DNA from: Magnetospirillum sp. 64-120 | Lineage (GTDB): Bacteria > Pseudomonadota > Alphaproteobacteria > Rhodospirillales > Magnetospirillaceae | NCBI GenBank assembly: GCA_001898825.1 | Contig: MKVK01000011.1 | Location: 62,001-126,000, forward strand | Reading direction: 5' to 3' | Length of the DNA stretch: 64,000 nucleotides | In this document: positions 24,951-33,769 of the stretch, piece after piece | Layout: the number at the start of each line of letters is the position of its first letter | How positions within the stretch are numbered: position 1 is the first letter of the stretch | Program-made: the position numbers and the translations under genes | The notes under the pieces: model-generated | What the model saw: only the letters and a program-made list of their open reading frames with translations | Databases searched by the model: none | What the model was told of the DNA's origin: nothing

Positions 24951-26363
24951 TCAGGGCCGATCCTTTCCGACGCAATCGGCGATACGGCCCAAAGTCTCGG
25001 TCTTGCCCAACACCTCCATCACTTCGAAGATGGGGGGAGAGACCGAGGATCCGGTCAACGCGGCCCGAAGCGGCTGCGCCACCTTACCCAGTTTCTGGCC
25101 TTTGCCTTCCGCGTAGACGCGGGCGGCTTCCTCCAGAACATCCTTTTTCCATTCCCCCCCCTCGATCAGGGCGGCGAATTCGGCGAGCAACGCCATCTGG
25201 TCGGCGTCGGCGGCTACCTTGGCGGCCTTGTCGTCGAGCGCCAGGGGCCGACGACGGGCGTAAAAGGCGGCCAGATCGGCCAGTTCCACCAAGGTCTTGG
25301 CCCGTTCCTTCAACCCCGACATGCCGGCCAGCAGGCGGGACTTGGATTCAGTGTCCACGTCGTGGCCCAGCTTGGCGGCGATCAAGGGCGTCAACAGTTC
25401 GACCAGACGGGCATCATCGGCGATGCGCATGTAATGGCCGTTGAGGTTGGTCAACTTGGTCATGTCGAAACGCGACGGCGAACGGCCCACCGCATCCAGA
25501 CCGAACCATTCCACCGCCTGCTCGGTGCTGATGATCTCGTCGTCGCCATGGCTCCAGCCCAGGCGCAGCAGGTAATTGCGGATGGCTTCCGGCAGGAAGC
25601 CCATGTCGCGATAGGCTTCGGCGCCCAGCGCGCCGTGGCGTTTGGACAGCTTGGCGCCGTCGGGGCCGTGGATCAGCGGGATATGGGCGAAACGCGGCAC
25701 GTCCCAACCGCACGCCTTGTACAGCTGGTACTGGCGGAAGGCGTTGGTCAGATGGTCGTCGCCACGGATGACGTGGGTGATGCCCATGTCGTGATCGTCC
25801 ACCACGACGGAAAGCATATAAGTGGGGGTGCCGTCGGCGCGCAGCAAGACCATGTCGTCCAGTTGGACGTTGGCCACCTTGACTTCGCCCTGGACCATGT
25901 CGTCGATGATGGTCTCGCCCTCTTGCGGGGCCTTCAGGCGCACCACGCCGGGCACACCGGCAGGGGCGTCGCTGGCCGGACGGTCGCGCCAGATGCCGGG
26001 ATAGCGCATGGGCTTGCCCTGGGCTTTTTGTTCGGCGCGGATGGCGTCCAGTTCCTCGGGCGTGCAATAGCAGTAATAGGCCTTGCCTTCGGCCACCAAC
26101 TGGCGGGCCACTTCGGCATGACGGTCCATGCGGGCGAACTGGAACACCGGTTCGCCGTCGCCTTCCAGGCCCAGCCAGGTCAGGCCGTCGAAAATGGCGT
26201 CCACCGCTTCCTGGGTCGAACGTGCCCGGTCGGTGTCTTCGATGCGCAGCAGGAAGCGGCCCCCGTGGTGCTTGGCAAACAGCCAGTTGAACAGCGCCGT
26301 GCGGGCACCGCCAATGTGCAGAAATCCAGTGGGCGAGGGGGCGAAACGGGTGACGACCTGCAT
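24951..26363 (-). CDS. gltX: Glutamyl-tRNA synthetase
   Basis: This 470-residue class I synthetase charges tRNA with glutamate. Its N-terminus is [20 protein letters not shown] (HIGH-type motif at residues 16-19). The second signature is [11 protein letters not shown], and [10 protein letters not shown] is the conserved glutamate-site segment. A zinc-like CYCTPEELD is present. I start at the ATG at 26363 (MQVVTRF), because this matches the family end. The upstream ATG codons at 26384 and 26417 have no better ribosome site. In alphaproteobacteria lacking GlnRS the enzyme also feeds GatCAB by charging tRNA-Gln, which is not shown here. Confidence 0.96.
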   Translation of the reverse strand: MQVVTRFAPSPTGFLHIGGARTALFNWLFAKHHGGRFLLRIEDTDRARSTQEAVDAIFDGLTWLGLEGDGEPVFQFARMDRHAEVARQLVAEGKAYYCYCTPEELDAIRAEQKAQGKPMRYPGIWRDRPASDAPAGVPGVVRLKAPQEGETIIDDMVQGEVKVANVQLDDMVLLRADGTPTYMLSVVVDDHDMGITHVIRGDDHLTNAFRQYQLYKACGWDVPRFAHIPLIHGPDGAKLSKRHGALGAEAYRDMGFLPEAIRNYLLRLGWSHGDDEIISTEQAVEWFGLDAVGRSPSRFDMTKLTNLNGHYMRIADDARLVELLTPLIAAKLGHDVDTESKSRLLAGMSGLKERAKTLVELADLAAFYARRRPLALDDKAAKVAADADQMALLAEFAALIEGGEWKKDVLEEAARVYAEGKGQKLGKVAQPLRAALTGSSVSPPIFEVMEVLGKTETLGRIADCVGKDRP

Positions 26364-26519
26364 GATTATTGCGCGACGCTCCATGAACAAATTTGGCGCT
26401 GGCGAACTCTGTAGCATATTCTTTCGTCCATGACAGCCCGATCATCGCATCGGAATGCAAAATTCCCGCCCGATAGGATGGGTTTTTTCCCACGCGAACG
26501 GCTAGGTGGGGGTGGGCGT

Positions 26520-26547
26520 TTGACAAAGCGCCCGCACAATGGATAGT
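26520..26547 (+). promoter_or_regulatory. Probable sigma-70 promoter of the ABC exporter-comEC genes
   Basis: A perfect TTGACA (26520-26525) is followed after 16 bases by GATAGT (26542-26547), a four-of-six match to the -10 box, 32 bases before the ABC ATPase start. It lies in the divergent gap from gltX. Confidence 0.45.
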
Positions 26548-26578
26548 TGTCAGTTCCCACGCAAACCAAGGACTTCAA

Positions 26579-27496
26579 ATGACCGCGGATTTCGTCAGCG
26601 TTCGCAATCTGGTCTTCGAATATGGCACGACAAGGGCGCTGGATCAGGTGGGGTTTGACCTGCCCGCCGGCTCGGTCACCGCCTTGGTCGGTCCCAACGG
26701 CGCCGGCAAGACCACGTTGTTGCGGTGTCTGGCCGGACTGGAACGGCCCTTGGCCGGTTCCATCGCCGTCGATGGCGTCGATGTCCTGGACCAGCCGCGT
26801 CTGGCCCATACACGATTGGGTTTCCAGCAGGATTTCTTCGGCGTCTACGACGAGTTGACGGTGCGCCGCAATCTGTTGCACGCCGCCGCCATCCAAGGCT
26901 TGGACAGCCACGACATGGAGGCGGCCAGCATCTGGGCGGCGGAAGCCGTGGGGTTGTCCGAACGCATGGAGCAAAAGGCCGGCGCGCTGTCGCGCGGCCT
27001 GCGCCAGCGTCTGGCCATCGCCCGCGCCCTGGCCCACCGCCCGCGTCTGCTGCTGATGGACGAACCGGCCTCGGGCCTGGATCCGGAGGCCCGGCGCCAT
27101 CTTTCCACGCTGATCCGTAATTTAAATTCGGCCGGCATGACCATCGTGGTGTCGTCGCACATCTTGTCCGAGTTGGAAGATTACTCGACCCACATGCTGG
27201 CCCTGCGCGACGGCCATTCCGCCCAGCTGGCCGTTCTGGGCGGCGCCCAGGCACCGCGTTCGCGCTGGCGCTTGGGCTTGGTCGGCGACGCCCGCGACGC
27301 CTTGGCCGGATTGCAAGGCTTGTCCGAGGTGGCCGAGGCGCAAATCGTCGGCGGCGACATCGAATTCAGCTTCGCCGGCGAACCCTTGGCCCGCCACCAC
27401 CTGCTGCGTCACTTGATGGACCAAGGCGTCATGGTCACCGATCTGGCCCCCACCGGCGGCCATCTGGAAAAGCTGTATCTGGGAGAAAAAGCATGA
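26579..27496 (+). CDS. ABC transporter ATP-binding protein
   Basis: The 305-residue ATPase has Walker A GPNGAGKTT (about 38-46), a signature read as ALSRGLRQR instead of LSGGQ, Walker B LLLMDEPASGLD and the H-loop SSHILSELE. The N-terminal 215 residues are the nucleotide-binding domain, and the last 85 are an accessory domain, as in ABC-2 exporters of the CcmA/NatA type. It overlaps the permease gene by four bases, so the two form one exporter. The substrate is unknown. Its position between gltX and comEC gives no clear hint. Confidence 0.85.
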   Translation: MTADFVSVRNLVFEYGTTRALDQVGFDLPAGSVTALVGPNGAGKTTLLRCLAGLERPLAGSIAVDGVDVLDQPRLAHTRLGFQQDFFGVYDELTVRRNLLHAAAIQGLDSHDMEAASIWAAEAVGLSERMEQKAGALSRGLRQRLAIARALAHRPRLLLMDEPASGLDPEARRHLSTLIRNLNSAGMTIVVSSHILSELEDYSTHMLALRDGHSAQLAVLGGAQAPRSRWRLGLVGDARDALAGLQGLSEVAEAQIVGGDIEFSFAGEPLARHHLLRHLMDQGVMVTDLAPTGGHLEKLYLGEKA

Positions 27497-28776
27497 GCGC
27501 GTCCTCGCTGCTGCGCGTCAATCCCGAGTTGCAGCGCTGCCTGTGGCTGGAATTGACGCCGACCCGTCTGGTGCTGATGCCGGTGCTGCTGGGACTGGTG
27601 CTGGCCGGCCTGCATCTGATCGGCACCCCCGATCTGGCGGAATGGATCGGCTATGCCCTTTATTTCCTGCTGTTGCTGTGGGGCACAAGGCTGGCCGCTG
27701 AATCCTTCGCCGACGAAGTGGCGCAGGGCACCTGGGACATCCAGCGCCTGTCGGCGGTCAACCCGGTGGGGCTGGCTTTGGGCAAGCTGGTGGGGGGCAC
27801 CATCTATGTGTGGTACGGCGCCGTCTGGTGTCTGCTGGCCCTGCCTTTCGTTCCCGGAAAAATGGCCGCCGAGGAATTGGCCGGCATCCTGATCGGCGGC
27901 CTGTCGGGCCAAGCGGCGGCGTTGATGGTGGCCATGCTGTTGCACGGTTTCGACGCCAACCGGCGGCGTGGCTCCACCGCCTTGGCCCAGGTGGTCGGCA
28001 TCGTCGCCGGCATTCCCAGCCTGGGCATGGCGGCGGCCTTGTCGTCGGTGGTGCGCGAATGGGGCACTGAAATCCATTGGTTCGGCGCCCAGTTCGATGT
28101 CGGTTCCTTCACCTTGACCCAGCAGGTGGTGACCCTGGGCTGGTGGTTGCTGGGACTGGCCTGGATGGTGCGCCGTCACTTGGGGCATGCGCCGTCGCCC
28201 TGGCCCTATCTGGCTTTTGCCGTCTACCAGATGGCGTTCTGCAGCGGCTTCTTGTTCGCCGGCGATCTGGTGCCGCCGCTGCCGGTGGTCACCGGAATCG
28301 CCGCCTTGGCCGGCGCGGCCTTGGCCTATGTGTCGCTGTTCACCACGCCTTGGCATGTTGCAGACGTCAAGCGGCTGATGCTGGCCGGGACTTGGGCCAA
28401 GCGCTGGTCGCTGTTGCCGTCCTGGCTGCCGGTGGCGGTGCTGGCGGTCATCTTGGGTGCCGTCAGCGTGCTGTCGGGCGGGCGGGAATGGAGCTTGGCC
28501 GCCGCCGCCCTGGCGCTGTTCGTGCGCGACATCGCCTTGGTGGCGGCGGTGCGGCTGCTGTCGCGGCGCCGCACCACCTTGCTGTTGCTGGTTCTGGCGG
28601 TGCTGTTGTACGGGCTGTTGCCAGAGGTTTTGGACGCCATCGGCGGCATGGGCTTGCGAGCGTGGATTTTCCCCACCCTGGACGCCCCGGCCTTTACCCT
28701 GGCCGGTCCCTGGGCCCAGGCCCTGATGGCCCTGTCCCTGGCCGGCTGGGCGTGGAAACGGCGCAAGGGACAGTGA
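27493..28776 (+). CDS. ABC exporter permease
   Basis: The 427-residue protein is strongly hydrophobic with about ten to twelve membrane helices, from residue 35 to the end. It starts within the stop of the ATPase gene, giving a coupled two-gene exporter. The segment GTRLAAESFADEVAQGTWD after the second helix resembles the ABC-2 permease coupling region, but the family match is weak. The next gene, comEC, follows five bases after its stop. No substrate is suggested by the sequence. Confidence 0.75.
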   Translation: MSASSLLRVNPELQRCLWLELTPTRLVLMPVLLGLVLAGLHLIGTPDLAEWIGYALYFLLLLWGTRLAAESFADEVAQGTWDIQRLSAVNPVGLALGKLVGGTIYVWYGAVWCLLALPFVPGKMAAEELAGILIGGLSGQAAALMVAMLLHGFDANRRRGSTALAQVVGIVAGIPSLGMAAALSSVVREWGTEIHWFGAQFDVGSFTLTQQVVTLGWWLLGLAWMVRRHLGHAPSPWPYLAFAVYQMAFCSGFLFAGDLVPPLPVVTGIAALAGAALAYVSLFTTPWHVADVKRLMLAGTWAKRWSLLPSWLPVAVLAVILGAVSVLSGGREWSLAAAALALFVRDIALVAAVRLLSRRRTTLLLLVLAVLLYGLLPEVLDAIGGMGLRAWIFPTLDAPAFTLAGPWAQALMALSLAGWAWKRRKGQ

Positions 28777-28780
28777 TCCC

Positions 28781-30874
28781 ATGGTGCAGCGGCTTTTGCT
28801 CGAACGCGAGCGTTGGCCGCTGTGGCTGCCGGTCTTCCTGGGGCTGGGCATCGCCGTTTATTTCGGGCTGGGCGTCGAGCCGCCGGGGGGGCTGGGCGCT
28901 GTGTGCGTGGCCCTGGCGCTGGGCGTTGCGGTGGTCTTGCGCCGTTGGGGCCTGGGGTTCCTGGTGGGCTGGCCCCTGGTCTTCGTCGCCCTGGGCTTCG
29001 CCGCCGCCCAAGCCCGTTCGGCCTGGGTGGCCGCCCCGGTGCTGGAACGGCCCAGCGGCCGGGTGGTGGTGCAAGGGCTGGCGGACGAAGTCGAACCCCT
29101 GGCCGAAGGTGGTCAGCGGGTCACCCTGATCCAGCCGCGCCTGGATTGGGACGGCCCCGTTCCTGCCAAGCTGCGACTGCGCCTGAAGCAGAACGATCCG
29201 GTGCCGGTGGGGGCGGTCATCCGCCTGGACGCCATTCTGGTGCCGCCGCCGCAACCCATGGCGCCTGGTGCCTTCGATTTCGCCCGCCATGCCTGGTTCA
29301 TGGGGCTGGGGGCGGTGGGGACCGGACTGTCCGCCCCCCAAATCGTTACGCCATCGCCCAGCGCCTGGGGGCTGAACCGCCTGCGTCAGATCATCCTTGA
29401 GCGCATGACCCGGCAGTTGCCCGGCGGCACCGGCGGGGTGGCGGCGGCCTTGGTGACCGGCGAGACCTCGGCCATTCCCCGTGGGGTGCTGGATGATTAC
29501 CGCGATTCCGGCCTGGCCCACCTGCTGTCCATTTCCGGCCTGCATATGAGCCTGCTGGCCGGCATGGCGTTTTTCGTCCTGCGCGGTGGGTTGGCCCTGA
29601 TCCCCAGTGTGGCGCTGCGCCATCCCATCAAGAAATGGGCGGCCGGTCTGGCCATGCTGGCGACCTTTTTCTACATGCTGCTGGCCGGTGCCCCGGTGCC
29701 GGCGCAACGGGCCTTCGTGATGACCGGAATCGTGCTGCTGGCGGTGCTGCTGGACCGATCCGCCTTGTCCATGCGACTGGTGGCGTGGGCGGCCATCGGG
29801 GTGCTGCTGCTGTCCCCCGAGGCGTTGATCGGTCCCAGCTTCCAGATGTCCTTCGCCGCCGTCATGGCGCTGATCGCCAGCTATGAAAAGCTGGCGGGGC
29901 CGCTTTCCGCCTGGGGCGCCAATCACAAGGCGTGGCATCACCGGGTGGCGCTGTACGTGGTGGGGCTGATGCTGTCGTCGTTGGTCGCCGGTTCGGCCAC
30001 CGCCCTTTACGGCGCCTATCATTTCAACCGCTTCGCGCCGTTCTCGTTGTTGGCCAATCTGGCGGCGGTGCCTTTGACCGGCGCGGTGGTGATGCCATCG
30101 GCCATGGTGGCCCTGCTGCTGATGCCCTTGGGGCTGGATGGTCTGGCCCTGGTGCCGTTGGGCTGGGGCGTCGACGCCATCAACTGGGTGGCGGCCCAGG
30201 TGGCGTCCTTGCCCGGTGCGGCCACGCTTTTGCCGCCCTTGCCGTCCTGGGGGCTGGCGGCCTTTACCCTGGGCGGGCTGTGGCTGGGTCTATGGAAGGA
30301 AACATGGCGCTTGTGGGGTTTGCTGCCCATGGGGGCCGGCTTGGCCGGATTCCTGACCGTCACCCCGCCGGATATTCTGGTGGATGGCCGCGGCTATTCC
30401 TTCGCCGTCCGCATGGCCGACGGTTCGCTACTTGTCAACCGGGGTGGACGATTGTTGCGCGACACCTGGGAACGCCGCGCCGGGCCGTTGTCGGACGAGC
30501 CCTGGCCCAAGAACGCCGTCAGCGCCGATCAAAATCTGGCCTGTGGCGCCGGCTTCTGTCTGTGGCGGGACCGGGATCGCCGGGTGGCTTATGTGCAAAA
30601 GGACGAGGCGGTGCAAGATGCCTGCGCCAGCGCCGATTGGGTGATCGCGGCGGTGCCGCTGCGCGACAAGTGCCGGGGCCGCGCCCGGGTGATCGACCGC
30701 TTCGACCTGTGGCGCGGTGGCGCCCATGTCCTGTGGCTGTCCTCGGGCCGGGTGGACTCGGTGGCCCGCTGGCAGGGCGACAGGCCGTGGTCGCACCACC
30801 CGGTCAAGCGTCGAAAGAAACCTGAGGAAATTCCCGCAAGCTCCGAAAAAGAAACAGAAAATGACGACTCTTAA
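28781..30874 (+). CDS. comEC: ComEC/Rec2-family DNA-uptake channel protein
   Basis: This 697-residue membrane protein has N-terminal helices, a soluble beta region (about 90-185, the DUF4131 domain) and then the Competence domain. That domain has the diagnostic LAHLLSISGLHMSLLAG motif and about eight more helices. The last 190 residues occupy the place of the metallo-beta-lactamase domain but show no HxHxDH motif, so this part appears degenerate. ComEC moves single-stranded DNA across the inner membrane in competent bacteria. Whether this organism is transformable is unknown. Its stop overlaps the convergent DadA gene by four bases. Confidence 0.9.
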   Translation: MVQRLLLERERWPLWLPVFLGLGIAVYFGLGVEPPGGLGAVCVALALGVAVVLRRWGLGFLVGWPLVFVALGFAAAQARSAWVAAPVLERPSGRVVVQGLADEVEPLAEGGQRVTLIQPRLDWDGPVPAKLRLRLKQNDPVPVGAVIRLDAILVPPPQPMAPGAFDFARHAWFMGLGAVGTGLSAPQIVTPSPSAWGLNRLRQIILERMTRQLPGGTGGVAAALVTGETSAIPRGVLDDYRDSGLAHLLSISGLHMSLLAGMAFFVLRGGLALIPSVALRHPIKKWAAGLAMLATFFYMLLAGAPVPAQRAFVMTGIVLLAVLLDRSALSMRLVAWAAIGVLLLSPEALIGPSFQMSFAAVMALIASYEKLAGPLSAWGANHKAWHHRVALYVVGLMLSSLVAGSATALYGAYHFNRFAPFSLLANLAAVPLTGAVVMPSAMVALLLMPLGLDGLALVPLGWGVDAINWVAAQVASLPGAATLLPPLPSWGLAAFTLGGLWLGLWKETWRLWGLLPMGAGLAGFLTVTPPDILVDGRGYSFAVRMADGSLLVNRGGRLLRDTWERRAGPLSDEPWPKNAVSADQNLACGAGFCLWRDRDRRVAYVQKDEAVQDACASADWVIAAVPLRDKCRGRARVIDRFDLWRGGAHVLWLSSGRVDSVARWQGDRPWSHHPVKRRKKPEEIPASSEKETENDDS

Positions 30875-32133
30875 AGTGAAATCTTGAAGCGCTCGATCCC
30901 CAGTCCAGTGGGGTCGATGTCGGGGCTTTGGCCGCCCATCAACTGGGCCAGCAAGCGGGCCGAACCGCAGGCCATGGTCCAGCCCAAGGTGCCGTGGCCG
31001 GTGTTCAGCCACAGCCCGCGCAGCCGGGTCCTGCCGATCAGCGGCACGCTGTCGGGGGTGACCGGGCGCAGGCCGGCCCAGGGCTCCACATGATCGAAAT
31101 CGCCGGCACCGGGGAACAGGGCGCGGGCGCGCTCGACGATCAGCCGCCAGCGTCTTTCGTTGAGCGACGGGTCATGCCCGGCCATCTCGGCGGTGCCGGC
31201 GGCGCGCAGGCGGTCGCCCAGACGGGAATAGACCATCTTGTGTTCGTCGTCGGTCACCGACACGGTGGGCGCCGCCGGGCCGTCGGCGGCCAGGGTGATG
31301 GAATAGCCCTTGGCCGGCACGACGGGCAGCCGGATGCCGGCGGGGCGTGACAGCAGCGGGCTCCACGATCCCAGGGCCAGCACCACCGCGTCGGCGGTGA
31401 TGACGCCGCGATCGGTGGCGGTGCCGGTCACCGTGTCGCCGTCGCGGGTCAGATGGGTGACGGTGGTGCCATAGCGGAACTCGGCCCCCAGCCGGGCGGC
31501 GTGATCGGCCATGGCGCGGGTGAACTTGTGGGCGTCGCCGCTTTCGTCGCCGGGGGTCAGGATGCCGCCGGCCAGTTGCGGCGCCACGGCGGCCAGGGCC
31601 GGTTCGATGGCGACGCATTGGGCGCGGTCCTGGATCTGGCGGTCCAGGCCGTATTGGTTCATCAAGCGGGCGGCGCGGCAGCCCTGGTCGAATTCGCGGG
31701 CGGATCGGTAGACATGCAGGATGCCCTGGGTACGCTGGTCGTAATCCAGGGCCAGACGATCGCGCAGTTCCTGCAGGCAGGCGCGGGAATAAAGCGCCAC
31801 CCGCAGCGTGCGTTCGGTATTTTGCACCGCCCGCGCGCTGGTGCAGTTGGCGACGAAGCGCAGGCCCCAGGCCCACAGGGCAGGGTCGAAGCGGTTCCAG
31901 CGGAACAGCAGCGGCGCGTCTTCGCGGCCCAGCCATTTCAGCACTTTCGGCAGCACGCCGGGATTGGCCCAGGGCTCGGCGTGGCAGGGCGATATCTGGC
32001 CGCCATTGGCGAAGCTGGTTTCCAGGCCGGCGCCGGACTGACGGTCCAGCACGACGACCTGATGCCCGGCTTCGGCCAGGTGGTATGCGGTGGTGGCGCC
32101 GATGACCCCGGCGCCTAAGACCAGCACCTTCAC
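30871..32133 (-). CDS. dadA: D-amino acid dehydrogenase (FAD-dependent)
   Basis: The 420-residue enzyme starts at a GTG at 32133, with GGAG eight bases upstream, giving VKVLVLGAGVIGATTAYHLA, the FAD dinucleotide-binding loop. Family markers are TSFANGGQISPCHAEPWANP and, near the end, WAGLRPVTPDSVPLIG and NTGHGTLGWTMA. DadA oxidises D-amino acids such as D-alanine to oxo-acids and passes electrons to the respiratory chain at the inner membrane. A longer in-frame start at 32223 adds a sequence not seen in the family. No alanine racemase partner is next to it. Confidence 0.9.
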   Translation of the reverse strand: MKVLVLGAGVIGATTAYHLAEAGHQVVVLDRQSGAGLETSFANGGQISPCHAEPWANPGVLPKVLKWLGREDAPLLFRWNRFDPALWAWGLRFVANCTSARAVQNTERTLRVALYSRACLQELRDRLALDYDQRTQGILHVYRSAREFDQGCRAARLMNQYGLDRQIQDRAQCVAIEPALAAVAPQLAGGILTPGDESGDAHKFTRAMADHAARLGAEFRYGTTVTHLTRDGDTVTGTATDRGVITADAVVLALGSWSPLLSRPAGIRLPVVPAKGYSITLAADGPAAPTVSVTDDEHKMVYSRLGDRLRAAGTAEMAGHDPSLNERRWRLIVERARALFPGAGDFDHVEPWAGLRPVTPDSVPLIGRTRLRGLWLNTGHGTLGWTMACGSARLLAQLMGGQSPDIDPTGLGIERFKISL

Positions 32134-32265
32134 CGAAAATTCTCCGTCCCTGGTGTGAAGGACCTTCCTATCCCATGCCCCGCATCGCCGCAAGGGTGGG
32201 GCGACAAGGACGCGGTTCGCCAAAGCCCATGAAAGGGCTAGGCTGTATCCAGCAAGGAGGTCCGC

Positions 32266-33741
32266 ATGGTCGCCGAGATTCTAAGCGTCGCCGAAATGTA
32301 CCGCGCCGATTCGCTGGCCATGGCCGGCGGCATCGCCGGCACTCGCTTGATGGAAGCCGCCGGCTGGGCGGTGGCGCGCGAACTGCGCCGCCGCTTTCCG
32401 CCGTGCCGGGTGGCGGTGCTGTGCGGACCGGGCAACAACGGCGGCGACGGCTTCGTCGTCGCCCGCTTGTTGCGTGGCGCCGGCTATGCGGTACGGCTGG
32501 CGCTGTTGGGCGACGCCGCCAACCTGAAAGGCGACGCAGCCCATATGGCGGGGCTGTGGCGGGGCACGGTGGACAATCTGGAACCCGCGGTGCTGGACCG
32601 GGCCGACGTGGTGGTGGACGCCCTGTTCGGGGCCGGGCTGGCACGGCCCCTGGATGAGCCGACGGCGGAAATGATCGTTGAAATCCAACACCGCAAGCTG
32701 CCGGTGGTGGCGGTGGACGTGCCGTCGGGGGTGGACGGCGACACCGGGGCGGTTCTGGGCGTGGCGCCGCAGGCTTTGGTCACCGTCACTTTCTTTCGCA
32801 AGAAGCCCGGTCATCTGCTGTATCCCGGCCGTGCCTTGTGTGGGGACGTGGTGGTGGCCGACATCGGCATTCCCGATTCCGTGCTGGCCGAGGTCGAGCC
32901 GTCGGTGGCCGAAAACGATCCGGCTTTGTGGTTGGATCGTTTCCCCTGGCCACAGGTCGACGGGCACAAATACCAGCGCGGCCATCTGACCGTGCTGGGT
33001 GGGGCCGAGATGACCGGCGCCGCCCGTTTGGCGGCCCGCGCCGGGCGCCGTGTGGGGGCGGGGCTGGTGACCATCGCCGCCCCCGATCAGGCTTTGGCGG
33101 TCTATCGCATGGCCGATCCCGGCAACATCGTGGTTTCCGAAGCGGATTTGCCGACCCTGTTGGCCGATCCTCGTCGCAACGCCTGGGTGGTGGGGCCGGG
33201 CGGCGGCCAGGGCGAGGGCAGGCGGGCGCAGTTGCGGGCGGTGCTGGATTCGGGCCGCGCCTGCGTCATAGACGCCGACGCCCTGGGCTGGCTTGCGCCG
33301 TGCCGGGATTCGCTGCGCAAGTTCCTGACCCCGGCGGCGGTGCTGACCCCCCATGATGGCGAGTTCTGCCGGCTGTTCGGCGACATCAAGGGATCGCGTC
33401 TGGACCGCGCCCGCCAAGCCGCCGCCTGTTCCGGCGCCGTGGTGCTGTTGAAAGGCGCCGACACGGTGATCGCCCATCCCGACGGCCGCGCCGTGGTCAA
33501 CGCCGCGGCGCCGCCTTTCCTGGCCACCGCCGGCTCGGGCGACGTGCTGGCCGGTTTGATCGGCGGCTTGCTGGCGACCGGCATGGACGGTTTCGACGCC
33601 GCCTGCGCCGGGGCCTGGCTGCACGGTGCCGCGGCGTCGGCGTTCGGCCCCGGATTGGTGGCCGAAGATTTGGCCGAAACCCTGCCCCTGGTGCTGCGCA
33701 ACCTTTACCGCCCGGAAAATCCACCTAAATTACAGGGATAA
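32266..33741 (+). CDS. nnr: Bifunctional NAD(P)H-hydrate epimerase / ADP-dependent dehydratase
   Basis: This 491-residue fusion repairs hydrated NAD(P)H. The N-terminal epimerase half (about 1-215) has CGPGNNGGDGFVVARLL (GPGNNGGDG at 54-62) and VVAVDVPSGVDGDTG. The C-terminal dehydratase half (about 225-485) has GPGGGQGEG, VLTPHDGEFCRL and the nucleotide site LATAGSGDVLAGLIGG. GGAGG lies five bases before the ATG. In many bacteria the same two activities form a single Nnr protein. It precedes the malonyl-CoA decarboxylase gene by 28 bases and may share a transcript. Confidence 0.95.
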   Translation: MVAEILSVAEMYRADSLAMAGGIAGTRLMEAAGWAVARELRRRFPPCRVAVLCGPGNNGGDGFVVARLLRGAGYAVRLALLGDAANLKGDAAHMAGLWRGTVDNLEPAVLDRADVVVDALFGAGLARPLDEPTAEMIVEIQHRKLPVVAVDVPSGVDGDTGAVLGVAPQALVTVTFFRKKPGHLLYPGRALCGDVVVADIGIPDSVLAEVEPSVAENDPALWLDRFPWPQVDGHKYQRGHLTVLGGAEMTGAARLAARAGRRVGAGLVTIAAPDQALAVYRMADPGNIVVSEADLPTLLADPRRNAWVVGPGGGQGEGRRAQLRAVLDSGRACVIDADALGWLAPCRDSLRKFLTPAAVLTPHDGEFCRLFGDIKGSRLDRARQAAACSGAVVLLKGADTVIAHPDGRAVVNAAAPPFLATAGSGDVLAGLIGGLLATGMDGFDAACAGAWLHGAAASAFGPGLVAEDLAETLPLVLRNLYRPENPPKLQG

Positions 33742-33769
33742 ACAACCGCAAGACCGGGGGAGAAAGTCG

